Shown here in pieces: positions 38,215 through 47,795 of a stretch of DNA of 64,000 bases. The translations under genes and the position numbers were made by a program. The notes under the pieces are model-generated. The model was not told the DNA's origin, made no database searches, and was given only the letters and a program-made list of their open reading frames with translations. Within the stretch, counting starts at the first letter, position 1, and the number at the start of each line of letters is the position of its first letter. The stretch comes from LD21 sp963715785 (GTDB taxonomy: Bacteria > Bacteroidota > Bacteroidia > Bacteroidales > VadinHA17), in the NCBI GenBank assembly GCA_963715785.1, contig OY970276.1, forward strand, positions 2,418,001-2,482,000, written 5' to 3'.

Positions 38215-38336
38215 AAGGGATTAATTTTGTTTTATATGAAAATGAAGTGTAAATATAAAAAAACTCTGTGAAACTCTCCCGGTAATTCGGGACAAGTTGT
38301 ACTTCTCTTCTGATTTAGTTGTATATCAATGAGTTC

Positions 38337-38364
38337 ACCCTTCCTTTTTGTTTAAGGGAAGGGT
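38337..38364. repeat. intergenic inverted repeat ACCCTTCC/GGAAGGGT
   Basis: Perfect 8-bp arms (38337-38344 and 38357-38364) around a T-rich 12-base loop, between dnaJ and the ABC ATPase gene. On the minus strand there is no T-run after it, so it is not a convincing dnaJ terminator. Confidence 0.5.
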
Positions 38365-38414
38365 TAATACTTTGATTTAAAATGGTTGGAATTTAGATGA
38401 TCAGGGTCAATTTA

Positions 38415-39562
38415 TTATTCGAAATACCCCTTCATCCTTTCAAAAAAGCCTTTATCGTTTTTGTCAGGCGCGGGTATGAATGAGTCGGAATCCCTGAACT
38501 TTTCGAAAATTTTCATTTCGTCCTTGTTCATATTTTTTGGTATCCATACATTAACGTTAACAAGAAGATCACCACGGCCATATCCGTTGACTTCAGGCAA
38601 TCCTTTTCCGCGAAGGCGCAGAATTTTTCCTGGTTGGGTACCAGGTTCTATTTTTATTTTAACATTATTATCAACAGTAGGAACTTCCACATGTGTGCCG
38701 AGCACTGCATCGGGTATGCTTATAAACAGGTTATAGATCAGATCATTACCTTCTCTTATCAGTTCCGGATGCTCTTCTTCATCAATAACAACAAGCAGGT
38801 CTCCGTTCACTCCGCCTCTTCTGCGGGGCATTTCCTTTGCCTCCAACTGTCATCTGCATCCCTTTTCCTACACCTGCGGGAATATTGATCTTAATAACTT
38901 CTTCTTTCTGAACTATCCCTTCTCCATAACAGGCGGTGACATTTTTTTGTGATCGTCTTACCTTCGCCACCGCAGGAAGGGCATACCGATGTGGTCTGCA
39001 TCTGTCCCAAAAGTGTATTTGTGAGACGGGTAACATGCCCTGAACCGTGGCAGGTAGAGCAGGTTGACAGGCTCGATGGAGTTGCAGCACCTGTACCTCC
39101 GCATGTGTCACAGATATCGTATTTATTTACCTTGATCTTTTTTTCTGCTCCGGCAGCAATTTCCTGGAGTGTAAGCTTGACCTTCACTCTCAGGTTACTT
39201 CCTTTATTTACCCTTTGTGCCCTTCTTCCGCCACCAAAACCGCCAAATCCGCCAAAGGCATCACCAAAAATATCACCGAATGATGAGAATATGTCATCTA
39301 CCGTCATACCCTGACCAGAGAAGCCGCCTCCATTATTTCCCATTCCTGCATGGCCATAACGATCGTACCTGGCTTTTTTTTCATCATTGCTTAAAACTTC
39401 ATAGGCTTCGGCTGCTTCCTTGAAGTTTTCTTCGGATTTTTTATCACCAGGATTCTTATCAGGATGATATTTTAAAGCTTGTTTCCTGTATGCTTTCTTT
39501 ATTTCATCCTTTGTGGCCTCCTTCGATACTCCAAGCACTTCATAGTAATCTCTTTTTCCCAT
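38415..39562 (-). CDS. dnaJ: chaperone protein DnaJ, frameshifted
   Basis: Co-chaperone of DnaK. The J domain MGKRDYYEVLGVSKEAT has the HPD motif (ALKYHPDKNPGD), then a Gly/Phe-rich linker and a zinc domain with CDTCGGTG, CSTCHGSG, CPSCGGEG. The fourth CxxCxGxG (CTACYGEG) straddles a break near 38945. A second break lies near 38835. The C-terminal substrate-binding domain (NGDLLVVIDEEEHPELIREG, GTHVEVPTVDNNVKIKIEPGTQPG) ends at 38415. Merged length ~385 is normal. grpE lies 55 bases upstream on the same strand, forming a grpE-dnaJ pair without dnaK. Confidence 0.93.
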
Positions 39563-39616
39563 CCCTTTGATTTTTATTTTATCCAGCCACTTTTCTTTTC
39601 AACAATCAATAAAATA

Positions 39617-40264
39617 TTATTCTCCCACCACAACTTTTGAATGTCTTAAAACTTTGTCCTGCAAATAATATCCTTTAAGAACTACATCAACCACTTTCCC
39701 TTTTTTATCTTCCTCCTGTACCGGAACTTTAGCGACAGCCTCATGAAGATCAACATTGAAATTCGCTGTTGAGTGATTCAATTTCTCTTTATCCCGTTCT
39801 GTTTAAGGAAATCACTGAACTTGCTATAGATTATGTTAATACCATCCTTCAGTGCAGTACAGTCCGATGAGGAATCCATGTGTTTCAGTGCTCTTTCAAA
39901 ATCGTCCATTATCGGTATGACGGAAAGAAGGATATTTTCCCCCGCATATTTTGACATTTCCATTTTCTCACGGAGCGTCCTTTTTCTGTAATTGTCAAAT
40001 TCAGCTGAAAGACGTATATACCTGTCCTGCATCTCTGCCAGTTTTTCCTCGACTGCCTTAACCTCAAGGATAACTTTGTCAGAGGTTTGTTTTGCAGAAT
40101 CAGAATCACCTGGTCCTGAATCAATGAGCTCTCCGGAACTCATTTCCCCCTGGTTTTGCTGGAACTGATCATCAGGATTACCGGTATTTTCTTTATTTTC
40201 AGTTGTTTTGTCAATATTATCATGTTTTAGGTCTGGAATGCTCTTTCATTTTCTTTTTCATCAT
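39617..40264 (-). CDS. grpE: nucleotide exchange factor GrpE, frameshifted
   Basis: Releases ADP from DnaK. The start MMKKKMKEHSRP at 40264 is followed by a break near 40230. The acidic N-terminus (DNIDKTTENKENTGN) leads into the coiled coil VEEKLAEMQDRYIRLSAEF with the GrpE core DNYRKRTLREKMEMSKYAGE. A second break near 39800 leads to the beta domain NVDLHEAVAKVPVQEEDKKG ... VVLKGYYLQDKVLRHSKVVVGE ending at 39617. Merged length ~214 is normal. It lies just before dnaJ. Confidence 0.92.
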
Positions 40265-40389
40265 CAAATTACTAAAATTCAGTACTCCTCATTAATTATC
40301 AAAATACCTGCCAAGGCTTATTAGTTGACAATTTGGCAGTAAAGGTAAGGGGTGAATGAAGCGAAGGTATATAAATCTCCTGCATCCGA

Positions 40390-41697
40390 TCAGACACGTT
40401 GAATATCTGCTCCGAGTGCGTTCAAACGTATATCTATATTCTGATACCCGCGATCGATTTGTTCAATATTATGAATAACACTTTTTCCTTCTGCCGAAAG
40501 TGCTGCAATCAGCAGAGCCACCCCTGCCCTGATATCGGGTGACGACATTACAGTGCCTTTCAGCTTTATCATCTTATCCTGACCGATAACAGTTGCCCTG
40601 TGAGGATCACAGAGTATGATCTGAGCCCCCATATCTATCAGTTTGTCAACAAAAAACAGACGACTTTCAAACATCTTCTGATGGATTAGAACCGCACCCT
40701 TTGCCTGGGTTGCGACTAACCAGAAAGACACTCAGCAGATCGGGTGTAAGTCCCGGCCATATGGCATCGGATATTGTCATTATTGAACCATCAATAAATG
40801 TCTCTATCTCATAGTGTTTCTGACCGGGGATAAAAATGTCATCACCTTTTCTTTCGAGGTTAATACCCAAGACGGCGGAATGAATCGGGAATGATTCCCA
40901 GATTTTCGAATGATGTATTTTTAATGGTAATTTCTGATTCAGTTATAGCAGCCATTCCGATAAATGAACCTATCTCAATCATGTCGGGAAGAATGGTGTG
41001 CGTACATCCATGAAGTGCATCTACACCATTGATATATAGAAGGTTTGATCCGATACCTTCTATTCTGGCTCCCATTGATACTAGCATCCTGCACAGTTGC
41101 TGGACATACGGCTCACACGCCGCATTGTAAATTGTTGTCAGTCCCCTGGCAAGAACCGCAGCCATAATAATATTTGCAGTTCCTGTTACTGAGGCTTCAT
41201 CAAGGTGCATATAGGTGCCTGTAAGTGAGGGAGCTTCAACCTTGAAGAATGGATCGGATGAATCAAATTCAAACTTCGCGCCGAGTTTTTGAAAACCGGT
41301 AAAATGAGTATCTACCCTGCGTCTGCCAATTTTATCACCACCCGGTTTCGGGATGTAGGCTCTGCCATACCTGGCCAGGAGAGGACCTACAATCATTATT
41401 GAGCCTCTCAGGCTGGAGCTTTGTGCCCTGAATTCTTTTGTCTGGAGATAATCGAGATCAACATTTATTGCTTCAAAGGTAGCATCAGAGGGTGATTCCC
41501 TTTTCACTTTAACGCCCATGCAGCTGATCAGCTCAATCAGCATATTGACATCACTGATATCAGGGATGTTCCTGATAGTGATTTTCTCAGAAGTAAGGAG
41601 AATGGCGCATATTACCTGCAGATGCTTCATTCTTTGCCCCCTGCGGTGTTATTTCTCCTTTAAGCGGTTTGCCTCCATGAACGATAAATGTACCCAT
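40390..41697 (-). CDS. murA: UDP-N-acetylglucosamine 1-carboxyvinyltransferase MurA, frameshifted
   Basis: First committed step of peptidoglycan synthesis (enolpyruvyl transfer from PEP). Reading starts MGTFIVHGGKPLKGEITPQG at 41697. Breaks lie near 41630, 40865 and 40720; the pieces cover the two-domain fold (~435 residues, normal). The active-site loop reads GPLLARYGRAYIPKPGGDKIG, so the residue aligned to Cys115 of E. coli MurA is Asp (codon 41334-41336). The C-terminus has FESRLFFVDKLIDMGA and SSPDIRAGVALLIAAL. The start overlaps the DUF4290 stop by one base (TAATG), so the two are coupled. Confidence 0.93.
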
Positions 41698-42341
41698 TAA
41701 TGCCGGCTGTGTCCTTTTTTCTTAACGAATTGTTTGTTCTGTTGTTTCCCGTGTGGCTTGCCAGCAGGTTTTCTTTTTACTGGCGGGATCAATTCCCTGA
41801 CTTCAAGAATTCTTACTCCTTCTGTCATCTTTAATTTTCCTCTCGACAGCAACTTCATGTCACCTATTATCACTTCATCAGCTACCTGCCCTCTGTTCCA
41901 GGTAATGTAAGATTTCTTCATCTGATTGACGATCAGCGTCGTGAGATATTCCTTTTCGGGTCCCTCTTCCAGTTCTGTGGCAGCATCTATCATGAGTTCA
42001 ATAATACGGCCATAGTGAAGAAACCTGATATCACCCTGTTTATATGGCACTTGCTTCGGCTTTTCAACAAACTTTGCAGGTTCAGGTATGGGATATGGAG
42101 AATCTATATCGAGGTCAAAACTCGCAATGAGCGCCAGATGATCCCACAACTTATGTTTGAAATCGCCAACGTCGCGAAGATGAGGATTAAGGTTACCCAT
42201 TATGGAAATTATAGTCTTGGCAGCACGGTTCCTCTCAGCCCTGTCCTCAATGGTTTTAATATGATCGACCATTTTCTGAACATTCCTGCCATATTCAGGC
42301 AGCGCCATTCTTTTCCTCTGGGTATTATAATCGTAGTTCAT
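41697..42341 (-). CDS. DUF4290 domain protein
   Basis: A 214-residue soluble protein beginning MNYDYNTQRKRMALPEYGRNVQKMVDH, with NLNPHLRDVGDFKHKLWDHL in the middle and a Lys/Gln-rich tail (KQQNKQFVKKKGHSRH). Bacteroidetes-specific DUF4290; it characteristically precedes murA, and the TAATG overlap here indicates translational coupling. Function unknown; the basic tail could bind nucleic acid or the ribosome, which is speculation. Confidence 0.85.
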   Translation of the reverse strand: MNYDYNTQRKRMALPEYGRNVQKMVDHIKTIEDRAERNRAAKTIISIMGNLNPHLRDVGDFKHKLWDHLALIASFDLDIDSPYPIPEPAKFVEKPKQVPYKQGDIRFLHYGRIIELMIDAATELEEGPEKEYLTTLIVNQMKKSYITWNRGQVADEVIIGDMKLLSRGKLKMTEGVRILEVRELIPPVKRKPAGKPHGKQQNKQFVKKKGHSRH

Positions 42342-42361
42342 TTTGTGCTTTTTAATTTATG

Positions 42362-42369
42362 CAAAGCTA
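42362..42369 (-). promoter_or_regulatory. putative -7 box for DUF4290-murA (TAGCTTTG on the minus strand)
   Basis: Reverse complement of CAAAGCTA. Fits TAnnTTTG, 20 bases before the DUF4290 start; no TTTG at the -33 position. Confidence 0.4.
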
Positions 42370-42466
42370 GTAATTTAAAGCAAATTCACGATAACATCCT
42401 CACCGGTAAAATAGTAAACAAAAGTAATGTTTTAAGACTAATTTATTATTCTTTATCATACCTTGT

Positions 42467-42474
42467 TACCTTTG
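42467..42474 (+). promoter_or_regulatory. putative -7 box for the M1 peptidase (TACCTTTG)
   Basis: Fits TAnnTTTG. The predicted start near 42481 supports ATG 42526 rather than an in-frame ATG at 42463, which would be upstream of the transcript. Confidence 0.4.
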
Positions 42475-42525
42475 AACCGGGATAAGACTAATCGGATTTC
42501 AGAAAATATTTTTGATAAACAGGAT

Positions 42526-44118
42526 ATGAAGAGCAAATTATCAATCGCCCTGCTTCTGCTTAATATATTTAATGTCAGCGGACAGGACAACTATAAACGA
42601 AACCATAATGCTGACATTATTCATTATGATTTTTCAATCTCGGTAAGCGATACGAATGATTTAATTTACGGAGCTGCATCCATAACTGTAAAATTCACAG
42701 GCAATTCTGGAGGTATCGCATTTGATCTCACAGGACAGAAGAGTAACGGGAAAGGTATGATTGTGAGCAATGTAACCTACGATAAAGGGCCTGTTAAATG
42801 GTTTCATTCGGATGATAAAATTGTGATCAGCATGGCCGATTCAGCAATTGCCGGGACACAAGGCATTTTCAATATAGTTTATTCTGGAATACCCGGTGAC
42901 GGACTGATTATCTCTGATAACAAGTTCGGCAGGCGCACTTTTTTCGCGGATAACTGGCCCGACAGGGCACATAACTGGCTGCCATGCATAGATCATCCTT
43001 ATGACAAGGCAACCGTTGATTTTATTGTAACTGCCCCGGATCATTATGAAGTAGTAGGAAACGGATATCTTCTCGAAGAAAGCTGTATGCCGGAACATAC
43101 CAGGCTTACTCACTGGAGAGAGGATGTTCCTCTGGCAACCAAGGTTATGGCAATAGGAATTGCCCCCTTTGCAGCAAAGCTTGCCGGAAATGTCGATGGA
43201 ATACCTGTATGGTCATGGGTTTTTACTGAAAACAGAAAAGAAGGATTCTTCGATTATTCTGCTGCATTAAAGCCGCTTGCATACTACATCCGGCTTATCG
43301 GTGAATATCCTTACGAAAAGCTTGCAGATGTACAGTCCAAAACGATCTTCGGAGGACTTGAGAATGCCGGGTGCATATTTTATTCTGAGAATTCTGTTAC
43401 CGGTCAGGGGAAAGAGGAAAATCTTATGGCTCACGAGATAGCCCATCAGTGGTTCGGTAATTCAGTAACTGAGAATGACTGGCATCATATCTGGCTGAGC
43501 GAGGGTTTTGCGACATATCTGGCTGCTGTGTATCTCGAGGGAACCTATGGAAAAGGAAAGTTTGATGAGACTATGATATCGGCCCGCGACCGTGTATTAA
43601 GATTTTTTTCAGTATCGCCTGAACCAGTCATAGATACCACAGTAACGGACCTGATGAAGCTGCTAAATGCCAATTCATATCAGAAAGGAGCCTGGGTGCT
43701 CCATATGTTGAGACGTGAACTGGGCGATGATGTGTTCTGGAAAGGGATGAGGCTTTACTATCAGGATTTCAAAAACCGGAATGCCCTGACCAGTGATTTT
43801 CAAAAGACTATGGAGAAGGTAAGCAACAAGGATCTTGGAAGATTTTTTTATCAGTGGCTTTATGTGCCGGGCCAGCCTGATTTAAAAATTACAGCATTGC
43901 CAGAAAATAAAAATGGGTATTCCGATATTGTTATCGAGCAGACACAGGATTTTCTTTTCAGTTTTAATATCGAGCTGCTGGTAAAGGATTCGGAAGGATC
44001 ACACATTTACAATATCCCCGTAAATGACAGGATTACCCGGAAATCCATTAAGACTCATAAGATTCTGGAGATTGTGCCTGATCCGGATATTAACCTCTTG
44101 TACAGGATGGTCAGGTAG
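42526..44118 (+). CDS. M1-family aminopeptidase, exported
   Basis: About 530 residues with signal peptide MKSKLSIALLLLNIFNVSGQ. The start at 42526 is chosen because upstream in-frame codons add a non-signal-like stretch. The domain order is an N-terminal beta domain, then the zinc site AHEIAHQWFGNSVTE with the third ligand Glu in WLSEGFATYLAAVYLEG, and the substrate-binding GGLENAGCIFY motif (GxMEN-like, here GGLEN). Probably periplasmic digestion of peptides. It converges on the Ni-type transporter gene. Confidence 0.9.
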   Translation: MKSKLSIALLLLNIFNVSGQDNYKRNHNADIIHYDFSISVSDTNDLIYGAASITVKFTGNSGGIAFDLTGQKSNGKGMIVSNVTYDKGPVKWFHSDDKIVISMADSAIAGTQGIFNIVYSGIPGDGLIISDNKFGRRTFFADNWPDRAHNWLPCIDHPYDKATVDFIVTAPDHYEVVGNGYLLEESCMPEHTRLTHWREDVPLATKVMAIGIAPFAAKLAGNVDGIPVWSWVFTENRKEGFFDYSAALKPLAYYIRLIGEYPYEKLADVQSKTIFGGLENAGCIFYSENSVTGQGKEENLMAHEIAHQWFGNSVTENDWHHIWLSEGFATYLAAVYLEGTYGKGKFDETMISARDRVLRFFSVSPEPVIDTTVTDLMKLLNANSYQKGAWVLHMLRRELGDDVFWKGMRLYYQDFKNRNALTSDFQKTMEKVSNKDLGRFFYQWLYVPGQPDLKITALPENKNGYSDIVIEQTQDFLFSFNIELLVKDSEGSHIYNIPVNDRITRKSIKTHKILEIVPDPDINLLYRMVR

Positions 44119-44139
44119 AAGAACAGTTTGGCTGATCAG

Positions 44140-44859
44140 TTATAATCCTAAAAAAATAATTGCAAGCCCTGAAAGGAATATCATTGATCCGGCAATAAGG
44201 TGGCTATACTTTTCAACAGGCTTAAGGTTAATCTTATTTAATCCCAGGTTAAAAGCCAGGACTATTGTCATCATAGTTGCTATAGTGGTGATTGAAAACA
44301 GGATTGCGACTATTATTACTCCATGAAAGTTGTTTTTTGATGCCGGATACATCACCAGCGGTATCAGAGGTTCGCATGGTCCGAAAACAAATATCAGAAA
44401 AAGAATCCAGGGAGTTGTTTTAAATGTCTCTTCTGATTCTTCATCGTGAATATGGGTATGCTCATTTTGATGATCATGTTCATGGATATGTTTCTCGCCG
44501 TTGAAATGAAAGTGAGAATGACTATGTCTTCTTTTTCGCATAAGATTTCTAATGCTGATGACCATATAAACAAATCCGAAGGCAACAAATAACCAGGCAG
44601 CAATATTACCTCTCACTGATTCAACTGATACCAGCTTTGTAACGGAAATTCCGACAGCAATACCGATAAGGCCGAGGATCACTGAACTGAGTACATGACC
44701 GACACCACAAAAAAATGTGACGATCATCGTTTTCCTGAGGTGCCATTTCTTCGCCGTACTCAGAACGATAAATGGCAGATAATGATCAGGTCCCAATACA
44801 GTATGGATGAATCCTATTGAGATTGCAGTTACCGAAAGTAGCGCGATGGAACTATTCAT
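44140..44859 (-). CDS. Ni/Co-type membrane transporter (UreH/NiCoT-like)
   Basis: A 239-residue protein with six or so TM segments. TM1-2 contains GFIHTVLGPDHYLPF, the HX4-5DH signature of nickel/cobalt permeases, and CGVGHVLSSVILG. A cytoplasmic loop is very His-rich (RHSHSHFHF, HIHEHDHQNEHTHIH), suggesting metal binding. The FVFGPCEPLIPLVMYPA motif resembles the UreH/TauE-like group. Ni2+ or Co2+ uptake or export is likely; direction is not evident. No [NiFe] hydrogenase or urease gene is in the window. Confidence 0.78.
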   Translation of the reverse strand: MNSSIALLSVTAISIGFIHTVLGPDHYLPFIVLSTAKKWHLRKTMIVTFFCGVGHVLSSVILGLIGIAVGISVTKLVSVESVRGNIAAWLFVAFGFVYMVISIRNLMRKRRHSHSHFHFNGEKHIHEHDHQNEHTHIHDEESEETFKTTPWILFLIFVFGPCEPLIPLVMYPASKNNFHGVIIVAILFSITTIATMMTIVLAFNLGLNKINLKPVEKYSHLIAGSMIFLSGLAIIFLGL

Positions 44860-44993
44860 CTTTTATTATTGTGCCGGTTTTTATGTTAAAACCAATTCGA
44901 ATTGCAATTATATTATAAAAATTGAAATAATTAAGCCGTGTAGCTTTAAAAAAACGAAAATCATTTTATTCCGGAAGTCAGTGATTACAAAAT

Positions 44994-46154
44994 TTACTTT
45001 CCCGAAGGTATCAGCGACTCTCCATGAAAAACAAATTCCGGCATATTTATATTTTGTGAATTCAGAAGCTTTCTGGCATCACCGATAAATTTTTTCATTA
45101 ACAGGAAAGCTTCCGGTTTGTCGAAAAAATCAGGTTTATTTTCAAACTCGGAACACGGAAGGACATAGAATTTTTTTCTGTATTTGACAATTGGTGCGTA
45201 AACCCAGGTAAGGTAATATCCGGCATCTGAAATTGCGTATTTATTGCCGGTTCTGGTAAATTCAACTTTTACCATTGACCCCCCGTCGGTTTTTGGTTTT
45301 CTCTGGTTCGATACAAAATTACCGAGCGAGTATACTACTATATTATCCCTGCCTGTACTGTCATTTCTGGTCCGGACCATTTTCTGTAAAACATGCGGGT
45401 GAGATCCAATTACAAGATCCACACCAATCGACTCGAAATATTTTGCCAGATCCATCTGTGATTTTGAGGGAATAGTATCGTATTCTGTTCCCCAGTGAAG
45501 AAAGAGTATAATCAGATCAGCCTTCTTCTCCTTCGCTTTCCCGACGTCCCTGGTAATTTTCTCTTTGTCAAGCATATTGACAATTACCGGATCAGGCACA
45601 ACTATGCCATTGGTACTAAAAGTATAATTCAAAAGAGCAATTGATGAACCATTCCTGTAGATCATTAGGGGAGTGAGGCTATCACGGGCAGCAGCATTAA
45701 GGAAAGTACCTGTATGAGGAATGCCAATGCTGTCGAGTTTATTTATTGTACTGATTATGCCCTTCCTTCCTCTGTCGGCAGCATGATTATTCGCTGTAAC
45801 AAGATAATCAATTCCGGCATTTTTACATGCTACTGCCAGATCGGCCGGTGAACTGAACTGAGGATAACCTGTGTAGGGCGGTCCCGACAGTGTTACTTCA
45901 AAATTGGCGATTGCTATATCAGCACTGTTTATCACCGGTTTTATATACTGGAAAACGTCATCATAATTATATAAATGAGTCTCCCTGTTCTCAGCTGACC
46001 AGATCTGTTCATCATGGCCCATTATATCACCAATAAAAAGCATGGAAAACTTGCCTTCCGGTGTTTGGCCGGCCTGACTTTTCGCCTGAATAGCAAGACC
46101 AATGAAAAGAAATAAGAGCAGTAAGGACCGGATATTAAATGATTTTTGATTCAT
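44994..46154 (-). CDS. CapA-family metallophosphatase-like lipid/capsule protein
   Basis: About 386 residues. The start MNQKSFNIRSLLLLF at 46154 (signal peptide ending AKSQ) is preferred to 46220. Motifs: FIGDIMGHD, IANFEVTLSG, DYLVTANNHAADRG, LHWGTEYDTIPS, VIGSHPHVLQKM, YSLGNFVSNQRK, the metal-site pattern of the CapA/PgsA metallophosphoesterase-like family linked to poly-gamma-glutamate capsules. No capBC genes nearby, so the role may be a general envelope one. Confidence 0.85.
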   Translation of the reverse strand: MNQKSFNIRSLLLLFLFIGLAIQAKSQAGQTPEGKFSMLFIGDIMGHDEQIWSAENRETHLYNYDDVFQYIKPVINSADIAIANFEVTLSGPPYTGYPQFSSPADLAVACKNAGIDYLVTANNHAADRGRKGIISTINKLDSIGIPHTGTFLNAAARDSLTPLMIYRNGSSIALLNYTFSTNGIVVPDPVIVNMLDKEKITRDVGKAKEKKADLIILFLHWGTEYDTIPSKSQMDLAKYFESIGVDLVIGSHPHVLQKMVRTRNDSTGRDNIVVYSLGNFVSNQRKPKTDGGSMVKVEFTRTGNKYAISDAGYYLTWVYAPIVKYRKKFYVLPCSEFENKPDFFDKPEAFLLMKKFIGDARKLLNSQNINMPEFVFHGESLIPSGK

Positions 46155-46567
46155 ATATGTTTCACTAAAAAATTGCAGAATATCAGGATATGCGTTTTTT
46201 CCCGATTTTGATTCGTCCAAATATACATTAAATCGGTCAACAGTTAAACAGAAGTAAATCAGAACTTGTTTAATTCTCTGTATTGCCAGAGCAGCCGGGG
46301 CTGATTTGCATATTATTATATTTGTAACATGCTGAATTTTTAGTACACTGAATTTATAATTGACCTTATTTCTTTAAATTAAATATCATTATTAAACGAA
46401 AAAATATGAAATTAGCAGGAGATACTTCGCTTCACTTCGTTATGCTCAGAATGACAGACATTTGTGTTTTGGAGGAGACGGTGCTGGGAAGAATCCCGGA
46501 CTCTTGGACAGACAATAATAATTACTTATAAGGGTATGTCAGCAATAGTATTGAGTGGCATACAGTG
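46155..46567. other. intergenic region between the CapA and DUF3810 genes
   Basis: 413 bases. A TATATTTG -7-like box is at 46317-46324 without a -33 match. The stretch 46417-46463 reads like a dispersed repeat (see separate entry). The rest is AT-rich; no gene found. Confidence 0.4.
46417..46463. repeat. possible dispersed repeat with CTTCGCTTCACTTCG
   Basis: The stretch around ACTTCGCTTCACTTCG and ATGCTCAGAATGACAGA resembles short intergenic repeats I have seen in environmental Bacteroidetes sequences. Only one copy is in this window, so it rests on recall, not internal repetition. Confidence 0.4.
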
Positions 46568-47662
46568 ATGAAGCAGATGCGAAAAGTGAGAAAAAAACGC
46601 CTTGATATTAAAGTCAGAAAGTTAGTTAGGTATGGCTGGCCTTTTATCCTTGCCATAATTGTGTTTTTAAGCACCCGGGTTTTTATTCATGCTCCCGAAT
46701 TTATCGAGCGTTATTATTCCGAAGGTCTTTATCCGGTAATAGCAAAGTATTTATCTTTTTTCAGCCGGCTTGTTCCTTTTTCATTGTGGGATGTTTTCTG
46801 GGTAATAATCATAATTCTGCTTATCGCCGGATTATTTTTGGTTCTGGTTAAAAAAATAAAATTTGGCAGGTACATTCTTAGAACACTTCAGGTGCTGGCT
46901 ATTCTCTATTCATCTTTTTATATCCTGTGGGGCTACAACTATTTCAGGCCAATGATTCAAACGCGAATCGGCTGGCCGGTAACAAAGCCTGATACAACTG
47001 TTTTTAAAACGGTGCTGGATTCCCTGATATTGGAGACCAACAGAAGCTACCTTCCGTCTGTCACTTCAGATAGATCAAAAATTGACTCTCTCGTTGAGGA
47101 GTCTTACCGGGCCAACAGCCGTGAATTGAAAATAAATTATCCAAATGGCTACAGACGACCTAAAACAATGATATTCAGTTCGTTGTATTCAAAACTAGGT
47201 TTAAGCGGATATTTCGGGCCATTTTTCAACGAGATCCATGTAAATTATAATCTCCTTCCTGTTGATTACCCGTTTGTGCTTGCGCACGAAAAAGCACATC
47301 AGTTTGGATTTACAAGCGAAGCTGAAGCTAATTTTGTGGCATTCGTAATTTGCACACAATCGCCCGACAGCTCCCTGAGATATTCCGGGTACCAGTCGGT
47401 GTTGGCCTATTTTCTTAAGGATGCTTCAAGGATGAAGGGATATAAATACTATTTTAATAAAGTAGATAAGAGAGTTATAGCAGATTACCGTTCCCGTCAG
47501 AAATATTACGCAGGTCTTGAGAACAGGCGTCTCTCAAATATGCAGACAGCAGTAAACAATAGTTACTTAAAGATTAATAATATCGAAAGCGGGGTCAGAA
47601 ATTACAACCAGGTGGTTTCCCTTGTCACCGGCTGGTATTCAAACTCAATTCTAATGAGGTAA
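46568..47662 (+). CDS. DUF3810 membrane protein with HExxH site
   Basis: About 364 residues; ATG at 46568 (a GTG lies one codon upstream). An N-terminal basic stretch precedes three TM segments (WPFILAIIVFLSTRVFI, LWDVFWVIIIILLIAGLFLVLV, VLAILYSSFYILWGY), then a soluble domain with VLAHEKAHQFGFTSEAEANF: a zinc-metallopeptidase-like HExxH with a downstream Glu. This is the Bacteroidetes DUF3810 family. Substrate unknown; a membrane-tethered peptidase is a fair inference. Confidence 0.83.
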   Translation: MKQMRKVRKKRLDIKVRKLVRYGWPFILAIIVFLSTRVFIHAPEFIERYYSEGLYPVIAKYLSFFSRLVPFSLWDVFWVIIIILLIAGLFLVLVKKIKFGRYILRTLQVLAILYSSFYILWGYNYFRPMIQTRIGWPVTKPDTTVFKTVLDSLILETNRSYLPSVTSDRSKIDSLVEESYRANSRELKINYPNGYRRPKTMIFSSLYSKLGLSGYFGPFFNEIHVNYNLLPVDYPFVLAHEKAHQFGFTSEAEANFVAFVICTQSPDSSLRYSGYQSVLAYFLKDASRMKGYKYYFNKVDKRVIADYRSRQKYYAGLENRRLSNMQTAVNNSYLKINNIESGVRNYNQVVSLVTGWYSNSILMR

Positions 47663-47739
47663 AATGGCATCATAATCAACATGATAGGCGCTCCCGAAAA
47701 TTATTAATTGAAGGCAGGTTTTAGAAACCCGATAATTAT

Positions 47740-47747
47740 TAACTTTG
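47740..47747 (+). promoter_or_regulatory. putative -7 box for kup (TAACTTTG)
   Basis: Fits TAnnTTTG; predicted start near 47754, about 40 bases before the kup ATG. The -33 position (GGTT) is poor. Confidence 0.4.
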
Positions 47748-47795
47748 CGCGTTTTTGTTTGTTCCTGAGGTGTCAAGACATCGTTAACTATATTT

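Noticed and set aside
38337..38364. Terminator for dnaJ
   Set aside because: The inverted repeat has no T-run on the minus strand, so it is kept as a repeat only.
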